Part shown: in pieces, positions 47,353 to 56,151 of the stretch
Numbering within the stretch: the stretch's first letter is position 1
How the letters are laid out: every line of letters begins with the position of its first letter
Assembly: GCF_900107675.1 (NCBI RefSeq)
Contig: NZ_FNRI01000009.1
Coordinates: 1-64,000 of the forward strand
Source: Alistipes timonensis JC136
GTDB lineage: Bacteria > Bacteroidota > Bacteroidia > Bacteroidales > Rikenellaceae
Length of the DNA: 64,000 nt
Reading direction: 5' to 3'
Translations under genes and position numbers: made by a program
The notes under the pieces: model-generated
Database searches by the model: none
Told to the model about the DNA's origin: nothing
Seen by the model: only the letters and a program-made list of their open reading frames with translations

Positions 47353-49433
47353 GGTTTCAACGGAACGGTGAAGATGAACCGCGCCCCTTTCGTATAGCCT
47401 GCATCGAGGCGTATCGAACCCGCGAGGTGTTCGGCGATCATGCGGCAGAGCGCGAGGCTCAGGCCGCGCGATTCGGACGAAGGGTCGGCCAGCGGGCCGA
47501 ACAGCTCTTCCCGGCGTCCGGGAGGGACTCCGCAGCCGGTGTCGGTGATCCGTACGCGGAGTTCGTTGGCCGCGGCGTCGGTCTCGTAGCTGAGCGAGAT
47601 GCGTCCTTTGCTGGTGAATTTGCGGGCGTTGTCGAGCAGGGCACGGACCACCAGCGCGAAGTATTTGGGATGCGTCGGGACGATGCACGCCTCTCCCGGG
47701 GTTTCGATCGTGTATTCGATATCCTGTCCTTGCCGGAGACGGCGGACCGCGATCAATTCCGCACGGCACAGCCGGTCGATATCCACCGGTTCCACCCGGA
47801 GCCTTTCGGTCAGGCTGTCGAGGCTGGCGGCTTCGAGCATGTTGTCGAGCGTCGAGAGCAGCAGGTCGGTATTTTCCCGGATCTCTTCGAGCAACGGCCT
47901 CCGGTCGGCGACGGGGGCTTCGGTGGTCATTACCGTATGTGCCGTGCGGTCGATGGCTTTCAGCGGCGGCCCGATGCGGCAGCAGATCGTGTTGACGAAG
48001 ATCGATTTCATGCGTTCGCTTTCCTGCGCTTTGAGGGCGTGGCGGGCGATGTCGGCCTGCAGACGGCGGTTGCGGCGCAGTGCGACGGCGAGGTAGACGC
48101 CCGTGCCGAGCAGCAGGATGCCGAAAGCGATGAACGAGATGAGCGCCGCCGTGCGGTTGCGGATCACGGCGCGGGTCTCGGCGAGTTTCAGACGGTCCAT
48201 GTCGTGACGCAGGCGGATGGTTTCGCTCCGTTCGAGCTGTCCGGCGTTGAAGATCGAGTCCTGTATCTCCCGTGTGCGTTCGTAAGCGGCGTATGACTCC
48301 TCGTACCGGCCTGCGCGCGCCAGCATCAGGCTCCGGTCGCGGTGGACCTGGTAGATCTTCGAGGGATTCATGCGGAAATAGCCTTTGCCCTGACCGATCA
48401 TCGTGATCAGCGAATCGCAGTAGAGGATGCTCTGTGCATAGTCGCCCCGGATGCCTTTCCAGAGATAGCCCAATTCATAGAGGTAGGTCTTGTTGCGCAG
48501 CAGGTTCTCTCCGTCAGCGTTCATCATGCGCCGGCGAAACTGTTTGAAATGCATCTCCGCCAGGTCGTCGCGTTTGATGTTGAGCGTGCAGCGGATCAGC
48601 TGCCGGAAAGGATTCACATAGCTGTTGTCCCGGTAAAGATAGGGGCGTCGGCCCAGACGCTCCTCGGCGGCATAGTAGGCGTCGAGCATGTCGACATAAT
48701 CGGAGGTCAGCTTCTCCTGTTTGTCGTAGCGTCTGGCCTGGTTGTAGGCGCCGCTGAGGACATAGTAGACCAGATTGGCGAAGTTGTGGCGGACGATCTG
48801 GTCGGGCATCTGCCGGATGAGTTCGAAAGCCTCCTCCCAGAATCGGGTCTGAGGAATGAAGGCATGCCTTATGCCTTTTTCGTAGTAATCGATCGTCGCT
48901 CCGGCATGGCCTTTCAGCATGAGCCGCTTCACTTGGTGGAAAACGTTGTCCGGGTGTGCCGCGTCGTCGTCGCACCACCTGCGGATGGCGTGTGCCAGCC
49001 GCAGCGCCTCTTCCCGGTTGTATTCGCTGCGCAGGCGGTAGAATCCGTCGCTCATTTCGGCGAGAGCGTCCATACCCTCCTCGGGAGTCCCGGGAGTCAT
49101 TTCCCGCAGTTTCGAGATGTAGTAGCGGAGCGAGTCCTCTTTTTCGGGGTAGGGGGCATACTGCGCAACGACGGGCACCGCGGCTACGGCCATGGCGTAG
49201 GTGTCGCCGGTGGCGGCCGCCTCGCGGAAGAGCTGGATCGAATAAGCCAGGTTGAGGTTCGAATCCTCGTTGATATCTTTCAGGTTGAGAAGCAGTTGCA
49301 CCCGGTCTTCGGGATCGGCTGTGTGGGCCAACGCCTGTTGCAGGCTGTCGGATAATTGATGTTGCGCCCGAGCACCCGGGGCGGAGCACATCAGGACGCA
49401 TATTACGAAGAATATGTGCCGGGAAAAATACAT
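47349..49433 (-). CDS. Sensor-kinase-like protein with degenerate phospho-acceptor site
   Basis: The 694-residue protein has a signal peptide (about 1-23), a long TPR-like periplasmic region (about 30-420), one membrane segment (about 429-452) and a kinase core. In the H box the canonical pattern ICHEVRTPL reads ICCRIGPPL here: Cys485 stands for the phospho-acceptor His, Arg486 for Glu and Gly488 for Arg. The HATPase domain keeps DNARKFT, DTGCGVP and a modified G2 box (RGLSLALC). It may still bind ATP but should not autophosphorylate on His. It is translationally coupled to the intact kinase at 46027, so a regulatory heterodimer is plausible. Confidence 0.87.
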   Translation of the reverse strand: MYFSRHIFFVICVLMCSAPGARAQHQLSDSLQQALAHTADPEDRVQLLLNLKDINEDSNLNLAYSIQLFREAAATGDTYAMAVAAVPVVAQYAPYPEKEDSLRYYISKLREMTPGTPEEGMDALAEMSDGFYRLRSEYNREEALRLAHAIRRWCDDDAAHPDNVFHQVKRLMLKGHAGATIDYYEKGIRHAFIPQTRFWEEAFELIRQMPDQIVRHNFANLVYYVLSGAYNQARRYDKQEKLTSDYVDMLDAYYAAEERLGRRPYLYRDNSYVNPFRQLIRCTLNIKRDDLAEMHFKQFRRRMMNADGENLLRNKTYLYELGYLWKGIRGDYAQSILYCDSLITMIGQGKGYFRMNPSKIYQVHRDRSLMLARAGRYEESYAAYERTREIQDSIFNAGQLERSETIRLRHDMDRLKLAETRAVIRNRTAALISFIAFGILLLGTGVYLAVALRRNRRLQADIARHALKAQESERMKSIFVNTICCRIGPPLKAIDRTAHTVMTTEAPVADRRPLLEEIRENTDLLLSTLDNMLEAASLDSLTERLRVEPVDIDRLCRAELIAVRRLRQGQDIEYTIETPGEACIVPTHPKYFALVVRALLDNARKFTSKGRISLSYETDAAANELRVRITDTGCGVPPGRREELFGPLADPSSESRGLSLALCRMIAEHLAGSIRLDAGYTKGARFIFTVPLKP

Positions 49434-49530
49434 TTGCAGGAACGACGCTTTTGCGGATGCTAAAGTACTAAAAAAAACAGACCGGACAAATTTCCGGCCT
49501 GCTTTTCGGGAAAACGGCTTGTCGAAGCCG

Positions 49531-49911
49531 CTATTTGAGATATTTGTCGAGATACATTTTCAGTTCGCGCGGCATGACGGGCTTGGTGATGAATCCGTTG
49601 CAGCCGGCCTCCTCGGCGATGCGCCGGTCGGTGTCGAATGCATAGGCCGTCTGCATGATGACGGGCAGTTCGGTCGTGTGGCGGCGAATCTCCTTCAGGG
49701 CTTCGATGCCGTCCATCACGGGCATTTTGATATCCATCAGTACGGCGTCGGGATGCTCTGCGAGAGCGTACTCTACCGCCTCCTTACCGTTCTTGGCCCA
49801 CAGCAGGTTATACTCTTTTTTGAGGATTATTTCCAGCAGCTTGTAGTTGCTTTCGACATCTTCCGCAATCAGTATCAGCGGTTTACGTTCTGATGTATTG
49901 TTGTCAGTCAT
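49531..49911 (-). CDS. Single-domain response regulator (receiver only)
   Basis: The 126-residue protein is one receiver domain: acidic pocket LIAEDVESN (about 14-22), phospho-acceptor Asp in VLMDIKMPVMDG (about 59), Thr/Ala switch in MQTAYA, and the conserved Lys in ITKPV (about 111). There is no output domain. It is upstream of the two sensor kinases on the same strand, and a stem with a U-run on the minus strand (about 49504-49479) separates them. A TATATTTG box (49942-49935) lies upstream. It probably acts by protein-protein contact or as a phosphate shuttle. Confidence 0.9.
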   Translation of the reverse strand: MTDNNTSERKPLILIAEDVESNYKLLEIILKKEYNLLWAKNGKEAVEYALAEHPDAVLMDIKMPVMDGIEALKEIRRHTTELPVIMQTAYAFDTDRRIAEEAGCNGFITKPVMPRELKMYLDKYLK

Positions 49912-49967
49912 GTTTGTAGAAATTGCTCTTAGCGCAAATATAGGAAATATTTTGCAATCCGCGCTCA

Positions 49968-51695
49968 TTACCGGTAAAATATGCCCTTGAAATGTGCCGT
50001 ATTGCCGCATCCGTCCCTCACCGAAAGCTGCACCTCGTGTTTGCGCCGCTGCGCCGGATTGCCGAAGAAATGGACGAGCGTGCCCTTCATGGGGAAACGG
50101 TCGCAGGGGACCCATTCGCCGTCGATGCGCAGCGTCCACGAGGCGATGCCCGAGAAATTGTCGGCGACGCGGAAGCGCAGGCTTTCGGACTTCGAGAGGT
50201 CGGCGCCCTCGGCGAAGAGGGGGCGGATCGAAGGCGGCAGCGTATCGGCCACCACGGCCAGGTCGCCCGTGGCGTAGGTCGTGGCCGTCACGGCGCCGTT
50301 CGCATAGGAACCTCCGATGCTGGACAGCCGGCCTTTGCGGTTGCGCACGGCCAGCACGGTTTGCAGTTGCAGCGGTCGCGGCACGCGGGTACGGATGGTG
50401 ACTGCTGCGGGATGCCGCAACGGCGTGTCGGGGTTGAGGAAGCGGTAGGCGGGCGAAAGCACCACGACGCCCGAATCGGCCTGCGGGGCCTCCCGGCGTT
50501 CGGGTTTCACGAATATCGGTTCGTAGAGCGCCCCTTCGGGGATGCTGGCCCGGGCCTCGCGGCCGACCTGCACGAGCGAGGTCCGGTCGGGATAGATGGC
50601 GACGGCTGCCGTGTCGGCTTCCGCCCGGAAACTCTCCGAGCGTCCGCGGACCGTAAATTCCAGCGCCGAGCGGTTGCCGCAGTCGTCTTCGGCCTCGATA
50701 CGGATGCGCCGCAGCTGCCCTTCGTCCGTGCGTACCACGCCGTGCTCCTCCATTGTGGGATAGAAACAGTCGGGCGAACCGGCCAGCCGGGCCAGGCGGA
50801 TCGCCTCGTTGCGCGAGTCGAGTTGGAGCGGATAGCAGCTCACGGCGTCGCAGCAGCGCGACAGGTCGTGGGTGAAGCCGTCCATGCGGTATTCGAAATA
50901 GGGGACGCCGTCAACCGAAGCCGTGATGCGCCAGATGCCGAACGTGTTGTGCACGCCGTTGCGGCGGTCGGTGACCTCGGCCACGAAATACCCCTTGCGC
51001 CCCACGCCGACGGGTTCCTCGCGCGTCAGGCGGTAGCGTCCTTCGGCCTCGCGGACCACGGCATAGCTCTCCATGCGGCTGCGGACCGGAACGCCTTGCA
51101 GGGTGTCGACCTCGACGTAATGCAGACGCATGATGCGGGGCGGGAGGTTGTCCTCGGGGCGGATGACGCCCTCGCGGACGATGTTGTAGAGCCGCTGGGT
51201 CGGGGTGTCGCGGATCTCGAAATGGAGGTGCGGACCCATCGACGAACCGCTGTTGCCCGAGAATCCGATTACGTCGCCCTGCTTCACGGGCCACGCTTCG
51301 GGGCCGAACCAGAGGTTGACGCTGTTCGCCCGGCGGGCCGTGCGCTCCTGCCGGACGTGCTCCTCGATGTCGTCGCGGAAACGCTGCAAGTGGCCGTAAA
51401 CGGCCGTCGTGCCGTTGCGCAGCGTGAGATAGACGGCCCTGCCATAGCCGCCCGCCGTAAGGCTCACGCGCGAAACGTAACCGTCGGCCACGGCCACGAG
51501 GGGCTTGCCCTCCGCACCGTCGGTTTTGATGTCGACGCCTGCGTGGAAATGCGCCGGGCGCATCTCGCCGAAGTTGGCCGCGTAGAGCCGCGCCACGTCG
51601 CGTATGGGGTAAATGTAATCGCCGGGATCGAGCCGCTGGGCCTGTGCCCCCGGGCCGATCGCGGCAAACAGCAGAACGGTTAAAAATCTTCGCAT
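49968..51695 (-). CDS. M23 (LytM-type) metallopeptidase, exported
   Basis: The 575-residue protein has a signal peptide (about 1-20) and an M23 domain (about 45-180): the first zinc ligands are in HAGVDIKTDGAEGKP (about 51-65), and the second His pair is in GPHLHFEI (about 153-160). Such enzymes cut peptidoglycan cross-links or, when incomplete, activate amidases. Here the ligands look complete. The large C-terminal part (about 190-575) is beta-rich and unassigned. Its start overlaps the recX end by 16 bp. Confidence 0.9.
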   Translation of the reverse strand: MRRFLTVLLFAAIGPGAQAQRLDPGDYIYPIRDVARLYAANFGEMRPAHFHAGVDIKTDGAEGKPLVAVADGYVSRVSLTAGGYGRAVYLTLRNGTTAVYGHLQRFRDDIEEHVRQERTARRANSVNLWFGPEAWPVKQGDVIGFSGNSGSSMGPHLHFEIRDTPTQRLYNIVREGVIRPEDNLPPRIMRLHYVEVDTLQGVPVRSRMESYAVVREAEGRYRLTREEPVGVGRKGYFVAEVTDRRNGVHNTFGIWRITASVDGVPYFEYRMDGFTHDLSRCCDAVSCYPLQLDSRNEAIRLARLAGSPDCFYPTMEEHGVVRTDEGQLRRIRIEAEDDCGNRSALEFTVRGRSESFRAEADTAAVAIYPDRTSLVQVGREARASIPEGALYEPIFVKPERREAPQADSGVVVLSPAYRFLNPDTPLRHPAAVTIRTRVPRPLQLQTVLAVRNRKGRLSSIGGSYANGAVTATTYATGDLAVVADTLPPSIRPLFAEGADLSKSESLRFRVADNFSGIASWTLRIDGEWVPCDRFPMKGTLVHFFGNPAQRRKHEVQLSVRDGCGNTAHFKGIFYR

Positions 51696-52192
51696 GTATC
51701 TGTCTCTCTCTCCATTGCCGACGCGGCTTCGATCACCGCTTCGTATTCGTATCCGAGCGAAAGCCCGTAGCGTATCAACTTGGTTTTCAAATCATAGGGC
51801 GTGGCGGCCTTCACCGTCCGCGCCTTGCGGGCGAGCATCTGCGCGAGGCGTTCGCCCATGTCCGTACCCCCAGCCTGCGCCAATGCCGCGTCGATCAGCT
51901 CTTTGCGGATGCCTTTGCGTTGCAGCGCCGTGCGGATTTTGTACGCGCCCCAGCCGCTCAGCCGCAGTTTTTCGCGCACGAAGGCTTCGGCATAGCGGCC
52001 GTCGTCGATGAAGCGGTCGCGGACGAGTTTCCCGAGCACCTGTTCGGCATCCCGGTCGGCCAGTCCCCAGCCGCGCATCAGCCGCCGGGCGTCGCTCTCC
52101 GACTTCTCGGCCCGGGCGCAGAGCCGCATCAGCGCGGCGAGCGCCTGATCGGGGGTCTTGTCGCGTCTCTTTTTCAGTTCAGCCGGCTGCAT
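51680..52192 (-). CDS. recX: RecX regulatory protein
   Basis: The 170-residue helical-repeat protein modulates RecA filaments. It carries the RecX pattern of three-helix repeats, e.g. RGWGLADRDAEQVLGKLVRDRFIDDGRYAEAF and GAYKIRTALQRKGI. recA is not in the window. It overlaps prmC at its start (19 bp) and the M23 gene at its end, as a member of the lptB-to-M23 chain. Confidence 0.85.
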   Translation of the reverse strand: MQPAELKKRRDKTPDQALAALMRLCARAEKSESDARRLMRGWGLADRDAEQVLGKLVRDRFIDDGRYAEAFVREKLRLSGWGAYKIRTALQRKGIRKELIDAALAQAGGTDMGERLAQMLARKARTVKAATPYDLKTKLIRYGLSLGYEYEAVIEAASAMERETDTCEDF

Positions 52193-53013
52193 ACCATGCG
52201 GGGTTTATCGAAAAGGTCCTTGCAGACCGTGATATCGGTATATTGTTCGTCGCCGAGCATGCGGGCGACCTCGTCCGCGGCGTGCTCGTAAATCTCGAAC
52301 CAGAGCCGTCCGCCGGGGGCGAGCATGTGACGCCCGGCCTGCGCGATGGCGCGGTAGAAGCGGATGCGGTCGTCGTCCGGGACGAACAGCGCCAGGGCGG
52401 GTTCGTGGTCGCGGACGTTGGGGTGCATCTCCGCGCGGTCGCTTTCGGGAACGTAGGGCGGATTCGAGACGATCACGTCGAAACGCTCCGGAAAGACCTC
52501 CGCCAGTCCGTTCAGCGCGTCGGCCTTGCGGAGCGTGACCCGGGCGTCGAGCGTCCGGAAATTCTCTGCGGCGACGGCCAGCGCTTCGTCCGAAATATCG
52601 GCGGCGAAGACCTCCGCTTCGGGAAGTCCCAGCGCCAGCGACGCCGCGATGCAGCCGCTTCCCGTTCCCACGTCCAGCATCCTCCTGCTTCCGCGTTCGC
52701 TGCGCAGGATACGGTCGACCAGCTCCTCGGTCTCGGGACGCGGAATCAGCACTCCTTCGCGCACGGCGAAACGGTGGCCGCAGAATTCGGTGTGTCCGAC
52801 GACATATTGCAAGGGTTTTCCGGCGATGAGCTGTGCCTCCGCTTCCGCCAGCCCTTCTGCGGCGAGTTCCGCTCCGGGGTCGGTCAGCAGGGCCGACAGC
52901 GGGAGTCCGGCGAGTTCCGCGACGGCGTTGCGGGCGATCGCGCGGGCTTCGCGCTCCCCGTAAAGGGGCACGAGGCGTGCGGTCAGGCGGTCGACGGTCT
53001 CGCGGCGGGTCAT
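52174..53013 (-). CDS. prmC: Release factor glutamine methyltransferase
   Basis: The 279-residue SAM-dependent methyltransferase modifies the GGQ glutamine of release factors. It has an N-terminal helical domain (about 1-80), the SAM motif MLDVGTGSGCIAASLAL (about 112-128) and the catalytic NPPY in IVSNPPYVPESD (about 184-190). It overlaps aroC by 1 nt (TGATG) upstream and recX downstream. Confidence 0.93.
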   Translation of the reverse strand: MTRRETVDRLTARLVPLYGEREARAIARNAVAELAGLPLSALLTDPGAELAAEGLAEAEAQLIAGKPLQYVVGHTEFCGHRFAVREGVLIPRPETEELVDRILRSERGSRRMLDVGTGSGCIAASLALGLPEAEVFAADISDEALAVAAENFRTLDARVTLRKADALNGLAEVFPERFDVIVSNPPYVPESDRAEMHPNVRDHEPALALFVPDDDRIRFYRAIAQAGRHMLAPGGRLWFEIYEHAADEVARMLGDEQYTDITVCKDLFDKPRMVCSRLN

Positions 53014-53987
53014 CAGCGGATGAAGTTGGCCAGGGCGATGGCTACGGCGGCTTCGACGACCACCGCGCCGCGCAGGGCGACGCAGACGTCGTGGCGGCCG
53101 CGGATTTCGAGCGGCTCCACCCGGTCGGTGTCCTGGTTATAGGTTATCTGTTCGCGGCTGATGCTCGGCGTGGGTTTCAGCGCCGCGCGGACCACGATTT
53201 CGTTGCCGTTCGTGATGCCGCCGTTGATGCCGCCGGCATGGTTCGTCACGGTGGCGCCTGCGGCATCCGTGAAGCAGTCGTTGTTTTCGGAACCGCGCAG
53301 GCGTGCGCCCGCGAATCCGCTGCCGAATTCCACCCCTTTGACCGCCGGAACGGCAAACAGCAGGTGGGCGATCATGCTCTCCGCCGAGTCGAAGAACGGC
53401 TCTCCCAATCCCAGCGGAACGCCCTGCACGCGGCATTCGACAATGCCGCCCACCGAATCGCGGTCGGCCGTCGCCGCGCGCAGCACTTCGTCGAAACGGG
53501 CCGGATCGGTGCATCCGCCGATTTCGGTGAGCCGCGTGGCGAAACGCACGTCCGCCGGCAGCAGCTTCTTGGCGACGACCCCTGCGGCGACCAGCCCCAG
53601 CGTCAGGCGGGCCGAGAAATGGCCTCCGCCGCGCGGGTCGTTGAACCCGCCGAATTTGTGGTGGGCCACCAGGTCGGCGTGCGAGGGCCGGTAGTGGCGC
53701 ACGACGTTGGAATAGTCCTGCGACCGGGTATTGGTGTTGGCGAATTCGACGGTCAGCGGAGCGCCTGTCGTATGGCCGTTGTAGATGCCCGAGACGATTT
53801 GCGGCAGGTCGGGTTCGCGGCGCGGCGTAGTTCCGGGGGCTCCGCTGCGGCGGCGTGCGAGGTCCTCGGCGAAATCCGCCTCCGAAAGGGGGATTCCGGC
53901 CGGAACGCCGTCCATCGAGACGCCGATCTGCGTCCCGTGCGACTCACCCCAGACGGTGAGCCGGAAATTTTGTCCGAATTGGTTCAT
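53013..53987 (-). CDS. aroC: Chorismate synthase
   Basis: The 324-residue FMN-dependent enzyme converts 5-enolpyruvylshikimate-3-phosphate to chorismate. Signatures are GESHGTQIGVSMDG (about 15-28), the RRSGAPGTTPRREPD segment (about 47-61) and the GGHFSARLTLGLVAAG region. It is somewhat shorter than the common length of about 350-360 residues. The ATG at 53987 is chosen over a TTG two codons upstream. It follows aroA by 12 bp, so two consecutive shikimate-pathway steps are adjacent. Confidence 0.93.
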   Translation of the reverse strand: MNQFGQNFRLTVWGESHGTQIGVSMDGVPAGIPLSEADFAEDLARRRSGAPGTTPRREPDLPQIVSGIYNGHTTGAPLTVEFANTNTRSQDYSNVVRHYRPSHADLVAHHKFGGFNDPRGGGHFSARLTLGLVAAGVVAKKLLPADVRFATRLTEIGGCTDPARFDEVLRAATADRDSVGGIVECRVQGVPLGLGEPFFDSAESMIAHLLFAVPAVKGVEFGSGFAGARLRGSENNDCFTDAAGATVTNHAGGINGGITNGNEIVVRAALKPTPSISREQITYNQDTDRVEPLEIRGRHDVCVALRGAVVVEAAVAIALANFIR

Positions 53988-53999
53988 GGGCAACGGGGT

Positions 54000-55244
54000 T
54001 TAATACCGGATGAGTTCGAGGTCCTCGAAAAATCCGGGATAGCTTTTGGCGACGCTCTCGGCTCCCTCGATGGTGATTTCGCCGTCCGAGCGCAGCGCTG
54101 CGACGGCCAGCGACATGGCCATGCGGTGATCGCCGTGGCTCCGCGTGCGCGCTCCGTGCACCTGCCCGCCGCGTATGCGCATCAGGTCCTCCTCCGAGGT
54201 GTCGACTTCGATGCCCAGCTTGGCGTATTCGTCGCGGATGGCCTCGGCGCGGTTGCACTCCTTGTATTCGAGACGCGAGGTGCCGCGGATCTCGCTCACG
54301 CCGTCGGCCGCCGCGGCAAGTGCGGCGAGCGCCGGAAAGAGGTCGGGGCAGTTGGTGGCGTCGAACTCGAAAGCGTGCAGCGGACGGTGCTGGACCGTCA
54401 CCGATTCCGGTTCGTTGATGACCGCCGCGCCGGCGCGCACCAGCGCCGTGCAGATGGCCGTGTCGGCCTGCTTGGAGAGCATCGAGACGTTGCGCACGGT
54501 GATCTCTCCCGCCGTGGCGCCCGCCACCAGCAGCATGGCCGCGGCGCTCCAGTCGCCTTCGATGCTGAAATAGGTCGAGCGGTAGTGCTGGCGTCCCGGG
54601 ATGTAGAACTCCTCGTAGTCGCGCTGGCTGATCTCCACGCCGAAACGGGCCGCCGTGTCGAGCGTCATATCTAAATAAGGTGTCGACACCGCGCCCTGTA
54701 CGCGCAGCGTCGTGTCTTGTTTGGCTTTGGGCAGGGCCAGCAGCAGCCCCGTGATGAACTGCGACGAGACCGATCCGTCGACTTCGACCTCCCCGCCGCG
54801 GATCGGGCCGCAGACCTCGATCGGCAGGAAGCCGTCGTTGTCACGGACCTGTACGCCCAGCCGGCGCAGGGGTTCGAGCATCATCCCCATCGGGCGGCGC
54901 AGCAGCGAGTCGCGCCCCTCGATAACGATGGGCGTGGAGCAGAGCGATGCCAAGGGGGTGAAAAGGCGTGTCGCGAGCCCCGATTCGCCGACGTTGAGCC
55001 GGCTGACCCTGGGGGCGAGCCCGCCCTCGATGGAGAGCGTCGTGGGGTCTGCCTGGCGGACCCGGGCGCCCAGCGCCTCGATGCAGCGCAGGGCCGAGCG
55101 GGTGTCGTCGCAGAATTCGAGGTTGCGCAATACCGAGACCTCTTCCGAGAGCAGCGCCGCCGCGAGGGCGCGCTGGGCATAACTTTTCGAACAGGGCGGT
55201 GTCAGTGTGCCTTTGACACGGCCCGGGCCAGCCGTTTTGTCCAT
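54000..55244 (-). CDS. aroA: 3-phosphoshikimate 1-carboxyvinyltransferase (EPSP synthase)
   Basis: The 414-residue enzyme joins shikimate-3-phosphate and phosphoenolpyruvate. The substrate-binding N-terminus SKSYAQRALAAAL (about 19-31) and the RTKESHR-like region near the C-terminus (VHGARTRSHGDHRMAMSLAV) are present. LNVGESGLATRLF replaces the usual LGNSGTATRL form, a mild divergence. It starts 3 bp after lptB stops and lies directly upstream of aroC. Confidence 0.92.
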   Translation of the reverse strand: MDKTAGPGRVKGTLTPPCSKSYAQRALAAALLSEEVSVLRNLEFCDDTRSALRCIEALGARVRQADPTTLSIEGGLAPRVSRLNVGESGLATRLFTPLASLCSTPIVIEGRDSLLRRPMGMMLEPLRRLGVQVRDNDGFLPIEVCGPIRGGEVEVDGSVSSQFITGLLLALPKAKQDTTLRVQGAVSTPYLDMTLDTAARFGVEISQRDYEEFYIPGRQHYRSTYFSIEGDWSAAAMLLVAGATAGEITVRNVSMLSKQADTAICTALVRAGAAVINEPESVTVQHRPLHAFEFDATNCPDLFPALAALAAAADGVSEIRGTSRLEYKECNRAEAIRDEYAKLGIEVDTSEEDLMRIRGGQVHGARTRSHGDHRMAMSLAVAALRSDGEITIEGAESVAKSYPGFFEDLELIRY

Positions 55245-55247
55245 AAA

Positions 55248-56042
55248 TTACTCTTTTGTCTCCTGTCCTATGCGGTTTTTCATCTCCTGTGTCAGTTGGT
55301 GGCTCTTTTTGAGCTCGAAATGCTGCCCGAGGTAGACCTTGCGGACCATCGGGTCGGCGGCCAGCTCCTCGGCCGTACCGGTTTTCAGAATCTTGCCCTC
55401 ATAGAGCAGGTAGGTGCGGTCGGTGATGGCCAGCGTCTCGTCGACGTTGTGGTCGGTGATGATTACGCCGATGTTCTTGTGTTTGAGCGTCGCCACGATC
55501 GACTGGATATCCTCCACGGCGATCGGGTCCACGCCGGCGAACGGTTCGTCCAAAAGGATGAAGGCCGGGTTGATGGCTACCGCGCGGGCGATCTCCGTGC
55601 GTCGGCGCTCGCCGCCCGAGAGCTGGATGCCGAGGCTCTTGCGCACTTTCTGCAGGCGGAACTCCTCGATCAGCGCCTCGACCCGTTCGGCCTGGTACTC
55701 TTTCGAATAGGAGGTCATCTCGAGCACCGCGCGGATGTTGTCTTCGACCGAGAGGCGGCGGAACACCGACGCCTCCTGGGCCAGATAGCCCACGCCCAGC
55801 TGGGCGCGGCGGTAGACCGGGTAGTCGGTCAGCTCGGTGGTCTGTCCTTCGTCGCTCTCGAGGAAAATGCGTCCCTCGTTGGGTTTGATGAGTCCCACGA
55901 TCATGTAGAACGTAGTGGTCTTGCCGGCTCCGTTGGGGCCCAGCAGTCCGACGATCTCGCCCTGGTTGACGTCGATCGACACATGGTCCACGACCGTGCG
56001 GGCCTTGTATTTTTTTACGAGTTCACTGGTGTAAAGACGCAT
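55248..56042 (-). CDS. lptB: LPS export ABC transporter ATP-binding protein
   Basis: The 264-residue ATPase powers extraction of lipopolysaccharide from the inner membrane. Walker A is GPNGAGKTT (about 36-44), the signature LSGGERRRTEIARA (about 143-156), Walker B AFILLDEPFAGVD (about 163-175), and the H-loop DHNVDETL. It has a C-terminal extension of about 20 residues beyond the usual length. It is the first gene of the chain through aroA, aroC, prmC, recX and the M23 gene. waaA elsewhere in the window belongs to the same envelope pathway. Confidence 0.95.
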   Translation of the reverse strand: MRLYTSELVKKYKARTVVDHVSIDVNQGEIVGLLGPNGAGKTTTFYMIVGLIKPNEGRIFLESDEGQTTELTDYPVYRRAQLGVGYLAQEASVFRRLSVEDNIRAVLEMTSYSKEYQAERVEALIEEFRLQKVRKSLGIQLSGGERRRTEIARAVAINPAFILLDEPFAGVDPIAVEDIQSIVATLKHKNIGVIITDHNVDETLAITDRTYLLYEGKILKTGTAEELAADPMVRKVYLGQHFELKKSHQLTQEMKNRIGQETKE

Positions 56043-56151
56043 TGCGTATCGGCGATAAAATTTTTTACAAAGTTATGTTTTTTTCCGAAATGTTTTTTAT
56101 CTTTACATTGAATTTTCCGATTTTAAAGCATTAAATCACATAAACGGCGAA

